NCBI GenBank assembly: GCA_002305965.1
Contig: DBRM01000079.1
Coordinates: 22,941-29,623 of the forward strand
From: Syntrophomonas sp. UBA1368
GTDB lineage: Bacteria > Bacillota > Syntrophomonadia > Syntrophomonadales > Syntrophomonadaceae
Length of the DNA stretch: 6,683 nucleotides
Direction of reading: 5' to 3'
In this document: piece after piece, positions 1-6,507 of the stretch
Position numbering within the stretch: the stretch's first letter is position 1
Layout of the letters: each line of letters starts with the position of its first letter
Notes under the pieces: model-generated
What the model was told of the DNA's origin: nothing
Database searches by the model: none
Seen by the model: the letters and a program-made list of their open reading frames with translations, nothing else
Translations under genes and position numbers: made by a program

Positions 1-893
1 CTGATGATGACAGGAACACGCCTCTGCACGACTCCCAGTGCTGAAGCAGTCTCTTCTGCCTGTGGGTATATCTCCTTGACCCGTCCCTTAAGAAAATCCT
101 GCTCCAATACCGGAGAGGTAATGACTACATTCTGACCGATCTTTATATCGCGCATATCATCTTCTATTATTTCAGCCCTGATCTCCATAAATTCAGGATC
201 GCCCACTGAACAAAGACGGGTCCCAAAAGCTACGACCTGATTGGGTTTGACCTGAAGGTCAAGCACCATGCCGGAAACCGGACTGACCTGACTCAATTGT
301 TCATCTTTCCTTGTCAACTGGTTGATCAAACTGCCAGCACTGGAGATTTGCGCATTGTAGCTTTCCAGACTGGCATTCTGCTGATTGAGCAGTTTCTGTG
401 CTGCATTGAGCCGCGCCTTGATGTTGTCAACTTCTGAAGCTGATGCTGCCCCGGCATCATATAAAGCAGTGATTCGTTTTAAATCGTTTTGTGCTTGTTC
501 GATCTCGTATCTGGTGTTGACCATTACTTCACGTACCCCGTCGGCTGCTGCGGCGGCCTGGGCCATTTGTGAACGGACATTCTCCATTTCGATCTGCAGA
601 TCTATGCTTTCCATGGTTATCAGGATCTGCCCCTGTTCAACCAACTGCCCTACTGTTACCGGTACTGATGCAATGCGGCCTGACAAAAGTGCGTATACAT
701 CCGAGCTGTTACAAGCCCTCACTTCTCCTGTCTCCTCAACAACAGATATCAGGTTTCCTTCCTTTACCTGATAAACTTCCAGCAAAGGCCGGTTCATCAA
801 GCCCAGACACATGAATCCTCCCAATAACAGTGCAGCAACGATTGCTCCGCGCCACAGGTTTTTTTTGTTCCATTTCAAAACTTCCACCCCCAT
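1..893 (-). CDS. HlyD/MacA-type membrane fusion (periplasmic adaptor) protein, partial
   Basis: This is the adaptor subunit of an ABC exporter. It would sit anchored in the cytoplasmic membrane and link the permease to the outside. Reading the minus strand gives 297 codons before the window edge, so the C-terminus is missing. A membrane anchor lies at about residues 13-33 (LWRGAIVAALLLGGFMCLGL). The first half of a biotinyl-lipoyl fold follows at about 55-97 (SGRIASVPVTVGQLVEQGQ). An Ala/Gln/Asn-rich coiled-coil hairpin spans about 98-200. The second lipoyl half is at about 201-232 (VSPVSGMVLDLQVKPNQVV), and beta-barrel sequence follows. The start is uncertain. The ATG at 893 overlaps the permease stop by 1 nt (TAATG) but has no clear Shine-Dalgarno. 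An in-frame TTG at 878 has a GGGGGTGG box 5 nt upstream. Family assignment is secure; substrate is unknown. It is the third gene of the exporter operon. Confidence 0.9.
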   Translation of the reverse strand, partial: MGVEVLKWNKKNLWRGAIVAALLLGGFMCLGLMNRPLLEVYQVKEGNLISVVEETGEVRACNSSDVYALLSGRIASVPVTVGQLVEQGQILITMESIDLQIEMENVRSQMAQAAAAADGVREVMVNTRYEIEQAQNDLKRITALYDAGAASASEVDNIKARLNAAQKLLNQQNASLESYNAQISSAGSLINQLTRKDEQLSQVSPVSGMVLDLQVKPNQVVAFGTRLCSVGDPEFMEIRAEIIEDDMRDIKIGQNVVITSPVLEQDFLKGRVKEIYPQAEETASALGVVQRRVPVII

Positions 894-3277
894 TAATCAC
901 GATTTTTCAGGATTTCCAGATGATTCAATCTGCTTATGCCACGGATAGCAATAAGATATCCGGCCAGAACAAAAAATATTGTAAGTATGATGCTGGTCAT
1001 GAAGGTTTCGGGATAAACAATGGCTCTGAATTCGTAAACTTCACTGCTGACCATACCAGCTACCCCTCCGGCCAACAACCTGCCCAGAGGCAGTCCCATG
1101 CACAATCCCAATCCCCCTTGTAAAATGGTTTCTTTCCCAAGTATTCCGGCGATCTCAGAGTTTTTCATACCGATCACCCTCAATGTGGCAAATTCTCTTA
1201 ATCTTTCTCCAAAACTAATGACCGATGCGTTATAGGAAATAGCACACCCCAGCAGAATCGCAAACAAAGTTAAGACTTGCATGGCAACCTCAAGGCTGTC
1301 CATATTCCGGTTGAAATTGTTAATTTCTTTTTCCCGGCTGACAATATCAGCCACACCAGGCATTTCGATCAATTCGACTTCCGCCGCCTGAGAAAAAACG
1401 GGATCAATTTTCATCATCACCCCGCTTATCAGATTATGCTCGCTTAATAATTGGTTGGCGGTTTCCATTGATGCAAAGGAATTTTTCCCGGCGACCTGAC
1501 GGGCAATCCCCACTACCGGAATTACGGATTCCTGATTGGGCCCGATCCCCAGTTCCGTTTCGATTCTCACCGGATCCCCAACACGAATCCCCAACTTTTC
1601 AGCTGTTTTGAGACCAACTATGATTCCCTGAGATGGTATAGGTAAAATTTGGCCATGTATGCCTTCCACCGTCTTCATCCGACTGTCTGAGGGAATCCCC
1701 TGCAAAATAACATTGGAAGACTTCTGCTCATGGCCGATCTTTATCGGGATCTCAACAATTGGTTCAGCCATAATGACCCCCTGGATACTGGTGAACAAAT
1801 CCAGGCTATTCCTGTCCTGGGGCGTATCAAAGCTGGCCAGCATGTCAAATTTTTGATCGGTATAATATGCCTTTTGCTCGATGTACCCGATCGAATCGTG
1901 GAAAAACATTGACACGACCAGCAATGCGGCAGCAAAAGCTACACCCATTACCGTCACCCAGAAGCGGGTAGGATGGCGGCCAATTCCGCGCAGGGACATT
2001 TTCCAGGAAGAATTTATCCTGCTCCAAAAGGCAGACCAATCTTCAAAGAAAACTTTTCTTCCCTGGATCGGCGGTTCCGGCCGCATGGATTCTGAGGGAT
2101 TTATGAATACGATACGTCTGGCTGCAAGCCAACCCGATAATAATCCGACTCCGACTCCCAGCAGCAAAGCAATGAAAATAACCTCGCTGCTGATCTTATT
2201 TGCATAATGCGGCAGATTATAAAAAGATAAGTAAAGATCGGTGAGAAATTGGGAGAGAAACAGCCCTGCCAAAATACCGATCAACGTCCCGGTTAATCCT
2301 ATAACAAGAGCATAGCTGGTGTAATGCCAAATGATCTGACTGCTTTTGTAGCCCAGCGCTTTCATGATACCGATCTGCAGCCGCTGGGTTTTGATCATCC
2401 TCCCCAGCATAACAAACTGAATTGCGATGGCTGCCAGCAAAAATATGGTTGGTATCACCCGGGTCTCTGCTCGCAATTGCCGCAGCTGGTCCTTGAGAAA
2501 AGAATTGCTGTTTTGGTCTTTTTTCGGATAATCCCCCTGATAGCCGTAAGGTTTTAAGATGGTTTTGATTTCTTCCTTGATATACCTCTCATTGCTGCCC
2601 GGAGATATTCTGATAATGATGCTATTGATCTGCCCCCCCATATTCAATAACTTTTGGGCTTGATATTGAGGCATTATTGCTATGCCAAAGCTGACAGGAT
2701 CATTTAACATGGTGGTAATGTTTTTTACCGGGTAAGAGAACTCCGGGGTAGTGGCAGATCCCCGGACAGTAAGCGGCACCTCTTTACCGTTGACTGCCAC
2801 CACTAATTTATCTCCCGCAGTCAGATGATTTGCTTCCAGGAATTGAGGATCGAGAATCGTCTCCATCCCATTCATTTGAGAATCATCTTCAAACATCCGA
2901 CCTTCATATATATACATTCGGTTAATGATCGTACCTGATGTTAACGGGTAGCCCACGATTCGAACTGTGGCTTGCTCTTGTTTGCCCTTGATCACTTTGA
3001 CATCCTTGATCAATCTGCCATTCACTGCTGCAACACCCGGAACCGCTGCGATCTGATCAATAATTTGCTCCGGGGCGCTCGCAACCTGGAAATAGTGGTC
3101 GGCAAAATTACATTCGCGGTAAAACCTGGCCATGTTATTCTCCAGGTTAAAATAAGTAGCAGACATACAGATAAAAGTCATAATACCTAAAGATACTACT
3201 AACACCAGCGAAATAAATTGTCCGCGGGTATTCCATATAGTGCGCATCAATTTATGAAACAGTGCCTGGTTCACCAT
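893..3277 (-). CDS. ABC transporter permease, double FtsX/MacB-type domain
   Basis: This is the membrane subunit of a MacB/LolCE-like ABC exporter of 794 residues. It is built as two similar halves. Helix 1 lies at about 20-43, followed by a large extracytoplasmic MacB-core-like domain (about 44-270). A three-helix FtsX block follows (about 275-295, 320-345, 363-386). The second half repeats this pattern with a helix at about 438-461, a second extracytoplasmic domain (about 462-660) and helices at about 667-690, 717-743 and 759-780. Both FtsX blocks have the same cytoplasmic motif after their first helix: QIGIMKALGYKSSQI (301-315) and ATLRVIGMKNSEI (697-709). This is probably where the ATPase couples. 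One such chain could form the whole transmembrane pore, whereas MacB works as a homodimer of four-helix subunits. Its ATG lies inside the end of the ATPase gene (7-nt overlap), which indicates coupled translation. Substrate cannot be read from the sequence. Confidence 0.93.
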   Translation of the reverse strand: MVNQALFHKLMRTIWNTRGQFISLVLVVSLGIMTFICMSATYFNLENNMARFYRECNFADHYFQVASAPEQIIDQIAAVPGVAAVNGRLIKDVKVIKGKQEQATVRIVGYPLTSGTIINRMYIYEGRMFEDDSQMNGMETILDPQFLEANHLTAGDKLVVAVNGKEVPLTVRGSATTPEFSYPVKNITTMLNDPVSFGIAIMPQYQAQKLLNMGGQINSIIIRISPGSNERYIKEEIKTILKPYGYQGDYPKKDQNSNSFLKDQLRQLRAETRVIPTIFLLAAIAIQFVMLGRMIKTQRLQIGIMKALGYKSSQIIWHYTSYALVIGLTGTLIGILAGLFLSQFLTDLYLSFYNLPHYANKISSEVIFIALLLGVGVGLLSGWLAARRIVFINPSESMRPEPPIQGRKVFFEDWSAFWSRINSSWKMSLRGIGRHPTRFWVTVMGVAFAAALLVVSMFFHDSIGYIEQKAYYTDQKFDMLASFDTPQDRNSLDLFTSIQGVIMAEPIVEIPIKIGHEQKSSNVILQGIPSDSRMKTVEGIHGQILPIPSQGIIVGLKTAEKLGIRVGDPVRIETELGIGPNQESVIPVVGIARQVAGKNSFASMETANQLLSEHNLISGVMMKIDPVFSQAAEVELIEMPGVADIVSREKEINNFNRNMDSLEVAMQVLTLFAILLGCAISYNASVISFGERLREFATLRVIGMKNSEIAGILGKETILQGGLGLCMGLPLGRLLAGGVAGMVSSEVYEFRAIVYPETFMTSIILTIFFVLAGYLIAIRGISRLNHLEILKNRD

Positions 3278-3969
3278 TCGATCAACTCGGGATTTAGCGG
3301 TACCGGATTCTTAATAATATCGATAATATTGCCGCTGCGCATTTTAATCACCCGGTCTGCCATATCAGCCAAAGGTGTATTATGGGTCACTATGACTACA
3401 GTCGTATCCCATTCCTGATTCACCATTTTCAGAAGTGACAAAACATTTTTTCCGGTTTCAAAGTCCAACGCTCCGGTCGGTTCATCACAAAGCAACAATT
3501 TGGGATTCTTTACCAACGCCCGGGCAATGGATACCCGCTGCTGTTCACCACCGCTCATCTGTGACGGAAAATGATCGATTCTGTCGCCCAGACCGAATTG
3601 TTCCAAAACTCGTTCTGCCGGCAAAGGACTTTCAACCAAATTTGCTGCCAATTCCACATTTTCCCTGGCAGTCAAATCTGGAATCAGATTGTAAAACTGA
3701 AATACAAACCCTACTTCCCGACGTCTATATTCAGTCAGTATATGATCATTGGCTTGGGCCAGGTCTAATCCTCTAAATATGGCACAACCAGTGTCAGGTG
3801 TGTCCATCCCCCCCAAAATATTTAACATTGTGCTTTTACCGGAACCACTGGGTCCCAGGATCACCAGAAGTTCTCCCTGATAAATTTCCAAATTGACCGG
3901 AAACAGCGCCTGTACTTTCACTTCCCCCATTAAGTAAGTCCGGGAAACATTGTTTAATTCCATCAGCAC
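3271..3969 (-). CDS. ABC transporter ATP-binding protein, MacB/LolD family
   Basis: This is the cytoplasmic ATPase that powers the FtsX-type permease encoded next. All nucleotide-binding motifs are intact in 232 residues. Walker A is GPSGSGKST (39-47) and the Q-loop glutamine is at 91 (FQFYNL). The ABC signature is SGGEQQR (139-145), Walker B is LLLCDEPTGALD with D162 and E163, and the switch histidine is H196 (VTHNTPL). FQFYNL and DEPTGALD are typical of the LolD/MacB/FtsE group of exporters that act on periplasmic or membrane substrates. Length is normal for the family. The start given is GTG, 16 nt after a GAGGGGGG box. The ATG at 3963 (MELNNVSRTY) fits family alignments better but lies 22 nt away. 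An in-frame stop at 3982-3984 rules out anything longer than two further codons (ATC, ATT). This is the first gene of the operon. Confidence 0.95.
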   Translation of the reverse strand: MLMELNNVSRTYLMGEVKVQALFPVNLEIYQGELLVILGPSGSGKSTMLNILGGMDTPDTGCAIFRGLDLAQANDHILTEYRRREVGFVFQFYNLIPDLTARENVELAANLVESPLPAERVLEQFGLGDRIDHFPSQMSGGEQQRVSIARALVKNPKLLLCDEPTGALDFETGKNVLSLLKMVNQEWDTTVVIVTHNTPLADMADRVIKMRSGNIIDIIKNPVPLNPELIEW

Positions 3970-3985
3970 GGCAGCAATGATTTAT

Positions 3986-3993
3986 CCCCCCTC
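3986..3993 (-). promoter_or_regulatory. Shine-Dalgarno box of the ABC ATPase gene, oddly spaced
   Basis: GAGGGGGG on the minus strand is the only purine box near the ATPase start. It lies 16 nt from the in-frame GTG (3969), 22 nt from the ATG (3963), and exactly 7 nt from an in-frame ATT (3976-3978). TAA at 3982-3984 closes the frame upstream. Either the spacing is poor or translation begins at the rare codon ATT. The latter is possible but unproven. Confidence 0.5.
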
Positions 3994-4027
3994 ATCAAAC
4001 TGTTAACAGGATGCAGATAATGATAAT

Positions 4028-4062
4028 ATAGTAACATATATCCCCTAATATTTGGAAATATT
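4028..4062 (-). promoter_or_regulatory. Candidate promoter and operator of the exporter operon
   Basis: On the minus strand the hexamer TACTAT (4028-4033) is preceded by TGT, an extended -10 element. No convincing -35 is seen: 17 nt further upstream the sequence is TCCAAA. That position is covered by a perfect inverted repeat, AATATTT-2-AAATATT (4047-4062), so a repressor bound there would block RNA polymerase. A related TTCCAAA copy lies just upstream, giving a short tandem repeat. A second perfect palindrome, CTGTTAACAG (4000-4009), lies in the predicted 5' leader. The weak core and the palindromes suggest a regulated promoter. AT-richness makes chance palindromes more likely, so confidence is moderate at best. 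Confidence 0.4.
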
Positions 4063-4230
4063 TTTGGAATTATTTTCTAAAACTCAAAAAGGAATGCAGC
4101 AGATTTATCAGAAAGGCAGAGAAAGCGCCGGATTATTAAGGTATTAACAAAAGGCAAAATGAAAAGACCAACTTTAAGAAGTTAAAGAAGAAGTTAAATA
4201 TTAAAAAGGAAAAATCATTCCGATATGCAA
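4063..4230. other. A-rich intergenic stretch without a recognised gene
   Basis: This is most of the 316-nt gap between the exporter operon and the 72-residue gene; both flanking transcripts run leftwards. The plus strand is strongly purine-rich. A small inverted repeat, CTTTAA-4-TTAAAG (4172-4187), and a direct repeat of GAAGTTAAA (4178-4186 and 4190-4198) are visible. Only very short reading frames occur and no RNA structure was recognised. It looks like spacer DNA between a terminator and the next promoter. Confidence 0.5.
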
Positions 4231-4263
4231 AGAAAAAAAGGAGTAAGACCAATACTTACTCCT
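4231..4263 (-). terminator. Rho-independent terminator after the 72-residue gene
   Basis: On the minus strand a perfect 9-bp stem, AGGAGTAAG / CTTACTCCT, encloses a 7-nt loop (4248-4254) and runs directly into a T tract (CCTTTTTTTCT). It begins 22 nt past the stop codon of the 72-residue gene, as expected for an intrinsic terminator. It separates this gene, and any readthrough from the SPFH-RHH operon, from the exporter operon. Confidence 0.9.
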
Positions 4264-4285
4264 GATTTATTGAATAAATTGTTGT

Positions 4286-4504
4286 TTAAAACATTTTTTT
4301 AACACTGTCCAAAATGCCGCCTGCTTTATCACCGGTCAATGCTGCTTTTACACCTTTAACAACCATATTGACCACATCATCTGGAAGATCTTTCTTGGTA
4401 ATGGCTTCGATGGTTTTGGCCGGATTATTCTCAAAGTCTTTCAGCAAATTCTTATCTTTTGAAAGCATCGGTACAATTTTTTCGATTATGTCTTTCACAT
4501 CCAT
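4286..4504 (-). CDS. Conserved-looking small hypothetical protein, 72 aa
   Basis: No named family could be assigned with confidence. The product is 72 residues, charged, Lys/Asp-rich and apparently all-helical, with no membrane segment and no cysteine. Visible features are an N-terminal helix (DVKDIIEKIVPMLSKDKNLL), the segment KDFENNPAKTIEAI (22-35), a conserved-looking LPDD turn (40-43), a second helix (VVNMVVKGVKAAL) and a Gly-containing amphipathic tail (AGGILDSVKKMF). Similar short proteins are, from memory, frequent in clostridial genomes. The F-x-x-N/D-P ... LPDD layout also recalls nitrile-hydratase-type leader peptides, but no modifying enzyme is nearby, so that link is weak. It is surely expressed: it has a near-consensus promoter, the box AAGGGGG 8 nt before its ATG, and a strong terminator. 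It is probably monocistronic and abundant. Confidence 0.85.
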   Translation of the reverse strand: MDVKDIIEKIVPMLSKDKNLLKDFENNPAKTIEAITKKDLPDDVVNMVVKGVKAALTGDKAGGILDSVKKMF

Positions 4505-4534
4505 TATATGATCCCCCTTTTCTAAAGTGATTTC

Positions 4535-4563
4535 ATTATAAAGTTAATAGATAGGATCGGCAA
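4535..4563 (-). promoter_or_regulatory. Sigma-A-type promoter of the 72-aa gene
   Basis: On the minus strand TTGCCG (4558-4563) and a perfect TATAAT (4535-4540) are separated by exactly 17 nt. Predicted transcription starts near 4528, leaving a leader of about 24 nt with an AAGGGGG ribosome binding site. Together with the terminator this defines a transcript of roughly 300 nt. Confidence 0.8.
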
Positions 4564-4578
4564 CTTTGGCTGTCGGAT

Positions 4579-4788
4579 TTATATATCTTCACCCGGACTC
4601 CTCTTCGGGTCTTTGTTCACAGATTGCTGGCCTTTTCTCCCCAGTCTTCCGCTGCGCAAGGCCGCATCGCGCAGCAGATACTCAATATGCCCGTTGACGC
4701 TGCGAAGTTCATCCGCGGCCCACTTTTCCATTACTTCATATAACTCAGGATTCATGCGCAGCAAAAAGGATTTTTTCCCTGCCATCAC
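4579..4788 (-). CDS. Ribbon-helix-helix (Arc-type) DNA-binding protein
   Basis: This is a small probable transcription regulator of 68 or 69 residues. The fold can be read directly. A DNA-contacting beta strand (KKSFLLRM, 5-12) is followed by helix A (PELYEVMEKWAADEL, 14-28) and helix B (SVNGHIEYLLRDAALRSG, 30-47). A basic, disordered tail follows (RKGQQSVNKDPKRSP). NPELYEVMEKWAADELRSVN-type sequence is characteristic of Arc/HicB-like RHH proteins, which bind inverted repeats as dimers of dimers. The start is GTG at 4788 or, more likely, ATG at 4785, which has AGGGG 8 nt upstream. That box overlaps the SPFH stop codon, so the two genes are cotranscribed. RHH proteins encoded in an operon commonly repress it; the inverted repeat in the SPFH promoter is a candidate target. 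No toxin gene is adjacent, so a toxin-antitoxin role is not supported. Confidence 0.87.
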   Translation of the reverse strand: MMAGKKSFLLRMNPELYEVMEKWAADELRSVNGHIEYLLRDAALRSGRLGRKGQQSVNKDPKRSPGEDI

Positions 4789-4796
4789 GTCATCCC

Positions 4797-5651
4797 CTAA
4801 TAAATTGTTCCTGCATTTATTACCGGTTGTGCTGATCTGTCAGATACGATACTTACCAACAGATTATTGATCATGGCCACTTTGCGTTCATCGTCAAGAT
4901 CGACTGTATTATCTTGCTGCAGTTTGGCAATCGCCATCTGCGCCATCCCCACTGCACCTTCAACAATGATCTGCCTGGCAGCCAAAATGGCTGATGCCTG
5001 CTGCCGCTGCAACATTGCGCTGGCAATTTCAGTGGCGTATGCCAGGTGAGTCAGACGGGCTTCAATCACTTCAACTCCGGCTACTGCAAGACGTTCCTGA
5101 AGTTCACGGGCCAATTCAGCGGCAACTTCTTCTGCATTGCCCCGCAATGAATACCCTTCTTTTTCAAAAATGTCATAGGGATATTTGGTAGCAACATGCC
5201 GTAAAGCTGTTTCACTTTGGATTTCGACAAAAGTTTCATAATCATCAACGTCAAAAACTGCTTTGGCTGAACTGATAACTTTGAAAACGATAACTGCAGC
5301 TATTTCCACCGGATTACCGTCCACATCATTAACTTTCAGCATTTTGCTGTTAAAATTTCTGACCTTCAAGGATACCCGCCTTCTGACTGTAATAGGCACT
5401 GAAAGCCATAACCCGTCTTCCAGGATCGTTCCTACATAACGTCCAAAAAAGGTCAAGACTTTAGCTTCATTTGGCTGCACGATAGTAAGACCGCTGGCCA
5501 TAATGCAGATTGCAAGAGAAATGATCACCGCAATTATGGATGATAAAGCAACAGATAAAACAGAGAAAGCATAAATCATTAGGACAACCAAAAGTATCAT
5601 TATGAATATGCCACCAAAACCATTGATTTTCCAGGCTGATTTTTCCGACAT
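4797..5651 (-). CDS. SPFH/Band 7 (stomatin-prohibitin-flotillin) domain membrane protein
   Basis: This is a 284-residue membrane scaffold-type protein. Two adjacent N-terminal hydrophobic helices (about 14-33 and 34-53) are followed by a Band 7 domain from about 57 (GLTIVQPNEAKVLTFFGRYV) to about 230. An Ala/Glu/Arg-rich helical stretch (about 170-250, with EVAAELARELQERL and AYATEIASAMLQRQQA) should form a coiled coil for oligomerisation. The wording VQPNEA, FGRYVGT and GLW.SVP is characteristic of the bacterial SPFH subgroup with a hydrophobic N-terminal hairpin. Such proteins form large membrane-bound assemblies and are linked to membrane domains and protease or stress control; the exact role here is unknown. 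No NfeD-like partner is present. Instead an RHH regulator follows 8-11 nt later. The ATG has an excellent AGAGGAGGG box 6 nt upstream. Confidence 0.93.
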   Translation of the reverse strand: MSEKSAWKINGFGGIFIMILLVVLMIYAFSVLSVALSSIIAVIISLAICIMASGLTIVQPNEAKVLTFFGRYVGTILEDGLWLSVPITVRRRVSLKVRNFNSKMLKVNDVDGNPVEIAAVIVFKVISSAKAVFDVDDYETFVEIQSETALRHVATKYPYDIFEKEGYSLRGNAEEVAAELARELQERLAVAGVEVIEARLTHLAYATEIASAMLQRQQASAILAARQIIVEGAVGMAQMAIAKLQQDNTVDLDDERKVAMINNLLVSIVSDRSAQPVINAGTIY

Positions 5652-5695
5652 GAAGATCCCTCCTCTTAATAAATGGTAATTGAGTTGTTATTATT

Positions 5696-5723
5696 ATGAT
5701 ATCACTTTTATATCATTTATCAA
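5696..5723 (-). promoter_or_regulatory. Promoter of the SPFH-RHH operon with embedded inverted repeat
   Basis: On the minus strand TTGATA (5718-5723) and TATCAT (5696-5701) are 16 nt apart, each one base off consensus, and the -10 is preceded by TGA (extended -10). Within it lies a perfect inverted repeat, ATGATAT-7-ATATCAT (5696-5702 and 5710-5716), covering the -10 and spacer. A dimer bound there would block initiation. The downstream RHH protein is a candidate repressor; that link is inference. Confidence 0.7.
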
Positions 5724-5751
5724 TGGAAAATTAGAGTAACTCATTCGTTTT

Positions 5752-5780
5752 TTTACCTTCCGATCATTATTTAATATAGA
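5752..5780 (+). promoter_or_regulatory. Candidate promoter of the phosphopantetheinyl transferase gene
   Basis: TTTACC (5752-5757) and TATAGA (5775-5780) are 17 nt apart, each four of six to the sigma-A consensus. An inverted repeat ATCATT-11-AATGAT (5763-5768 and 5780-5785) brackets the -10, and a copy of ATGATAT (5784-5790) lies at the predicted start site. Its position in the divergent gap, 47 nt before the ATG, is sensible, but the hexamers are weak. Confidence 0.45.
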
Positions 5781-5826
5781 ATGATGATATGAATTTTTCC
5801 GCCAGAAGCTTTAAAGGGGTTCGATC

Positions 5827-6507
5827 ATGGTTGAGGTTATTGCCTTGAATCTTACAGGTATTTCAAAACTGGATCACCTGATCCATTTGGTGACACCAGC
5901 CAAACAAAAGAAACTGAGCCGCATAAAAGACCCGGCTTCAGCCCGGCAGATTCTTGCCAGTGATCTTTTGGCCCGCGCCGTTATCTGTGATAGATTAGGA
6001 TGGAAAAACCATCAAATAGAATATTGTTACAACGAGTTTGGCAAACCCGCGCTGATCAGCAGGGAAGATTTCCATTTTAATCTCTCCCATGCAGGTGACT
6101 GGGTGGTTATGGCATTATCCTGCTCGGAAACCGGTATTGACATTGAGCAGGTCGTTCCCCTTGATATGGAAATCGCCCGACATTTCTTCTCCGCTTCAGA
6201 ATACCAGCAGCTGAAAAAAGTCCCGGACCATTCAAAGCTGGATCATTTTTTTCAGATTTGGACATTGAAAGAAAGTTTCACTAAAATGACCGGTCTGGGT
6301 CTATCTGAGGATTTGAATTCTTTCAGCATAGAATTATGTGATAATTTTCCCCGTCTGTCTTCCGGGTCTTTTTCGCCGGTTTTTTTCCGGCAGTTCGATA
6401 TTCAAAGCAATTATAAATTAGCCGTTTGTGCCAGGGAGGACTCATTTTCTCCCTCTATTACGCTGGTAAATGAGGAATATATTTATCAGCGGCTTGCCTT
6501 TTCATAA
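5827..6507 (+). CDS. Sfp-type 4'-phosphopantetheinyl transferase
   Basis: This enzyme transfers the 4'-phosphopantetheine arm of coenzyme A to a serine of carrier domains, turning apo- into holo-carrier proteins of NRPS, PKS or similar enzymes. The 226 residues match the usual Sfp length and carry the signature motifs in order. FGKP (71-74) and FNLSHAGDWV (84-93) come first. GIDIE (103-107) follows, with Mg-binding D105 and E107. WTLKESFTKMTGLGL (145-159) supplies the K148 and E149 of the KE motif. Nothing essential is missing. AAAGGGG lies 7 nt before the ATG at 5827. The gene runs divergently from the SPFH operon and 108 nt upstream of a gene beginning like an NRPS, which is therefore its likely target. 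Another carrier protein elsewhere in the genome could be a further substrate. The resemblance is to the Sfp/Gsp group rather than the short AcpS group. Confidence 0.95.
   Translation: MVEVIALNLTGISKLDHLIHLVTPAKQKKLSRIKDPASARQILASDLLARAVICDRLGWKNHQIEYCYNEFGKPALISREDFHFNLSHAGDWVVMALSCSETGIDIEQVVPLDMEIARHFFSASEYQQLKKVPDHSKLDHFFQIWTLKESFTKMTGLGLSEDLNSFSIELCDNFPRLSSGSFSPVFFRQFDIQSNYKLAVCAREDSFSPSITLVNEEYIYQRLAFS

Noticed and set aside
385..771. Open plus-strand frame of 128 codons opposite the adaptor gene
   Set aside because: It lies wholly antisense to a clear HlyD coding region, has a low-complexity Ser/Ala/Cys-rich product and no ribosome binding site that stands out.
4172..4187. Inverted repeat CTTTAA-GAAG-TTAAAG as a terminator or RNA element
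   Set aside because: A 6-bp AT-rich stem with no T tract is too weak to support a function.
3977..4285. Riboswitch or structured leader before the exporter operon
   Set aside because: The predicted leader is only about 50 nt long and holds no long paired stems or recognisable conserved core.
4224..4301. Short plus-strand frame of 25 codons starting ATGCAAAGAAAAAAAGG
   Set aside because: It runs through the terminator hairpin and the end of the 72-aa gene, and is best explained by chance in A-rich DNA.
4286..4504. Ribosomally made, modified peptide (RiPP) precursor
   Set aside because: Leader-like wording alone is weak: there is no leader-core cleavage site such as a clear GG followed by a Cys/Ser/Thr-rich core, and no modifying enzyme in the window.
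4579..4788. Toxin-antitoxin module based on the Arc/HicB-like protein
   Set aside because: No toxin-sized partner gene is adjacent; the neighbours are an SPFH protein and an independently transcribed 72-aa gene.
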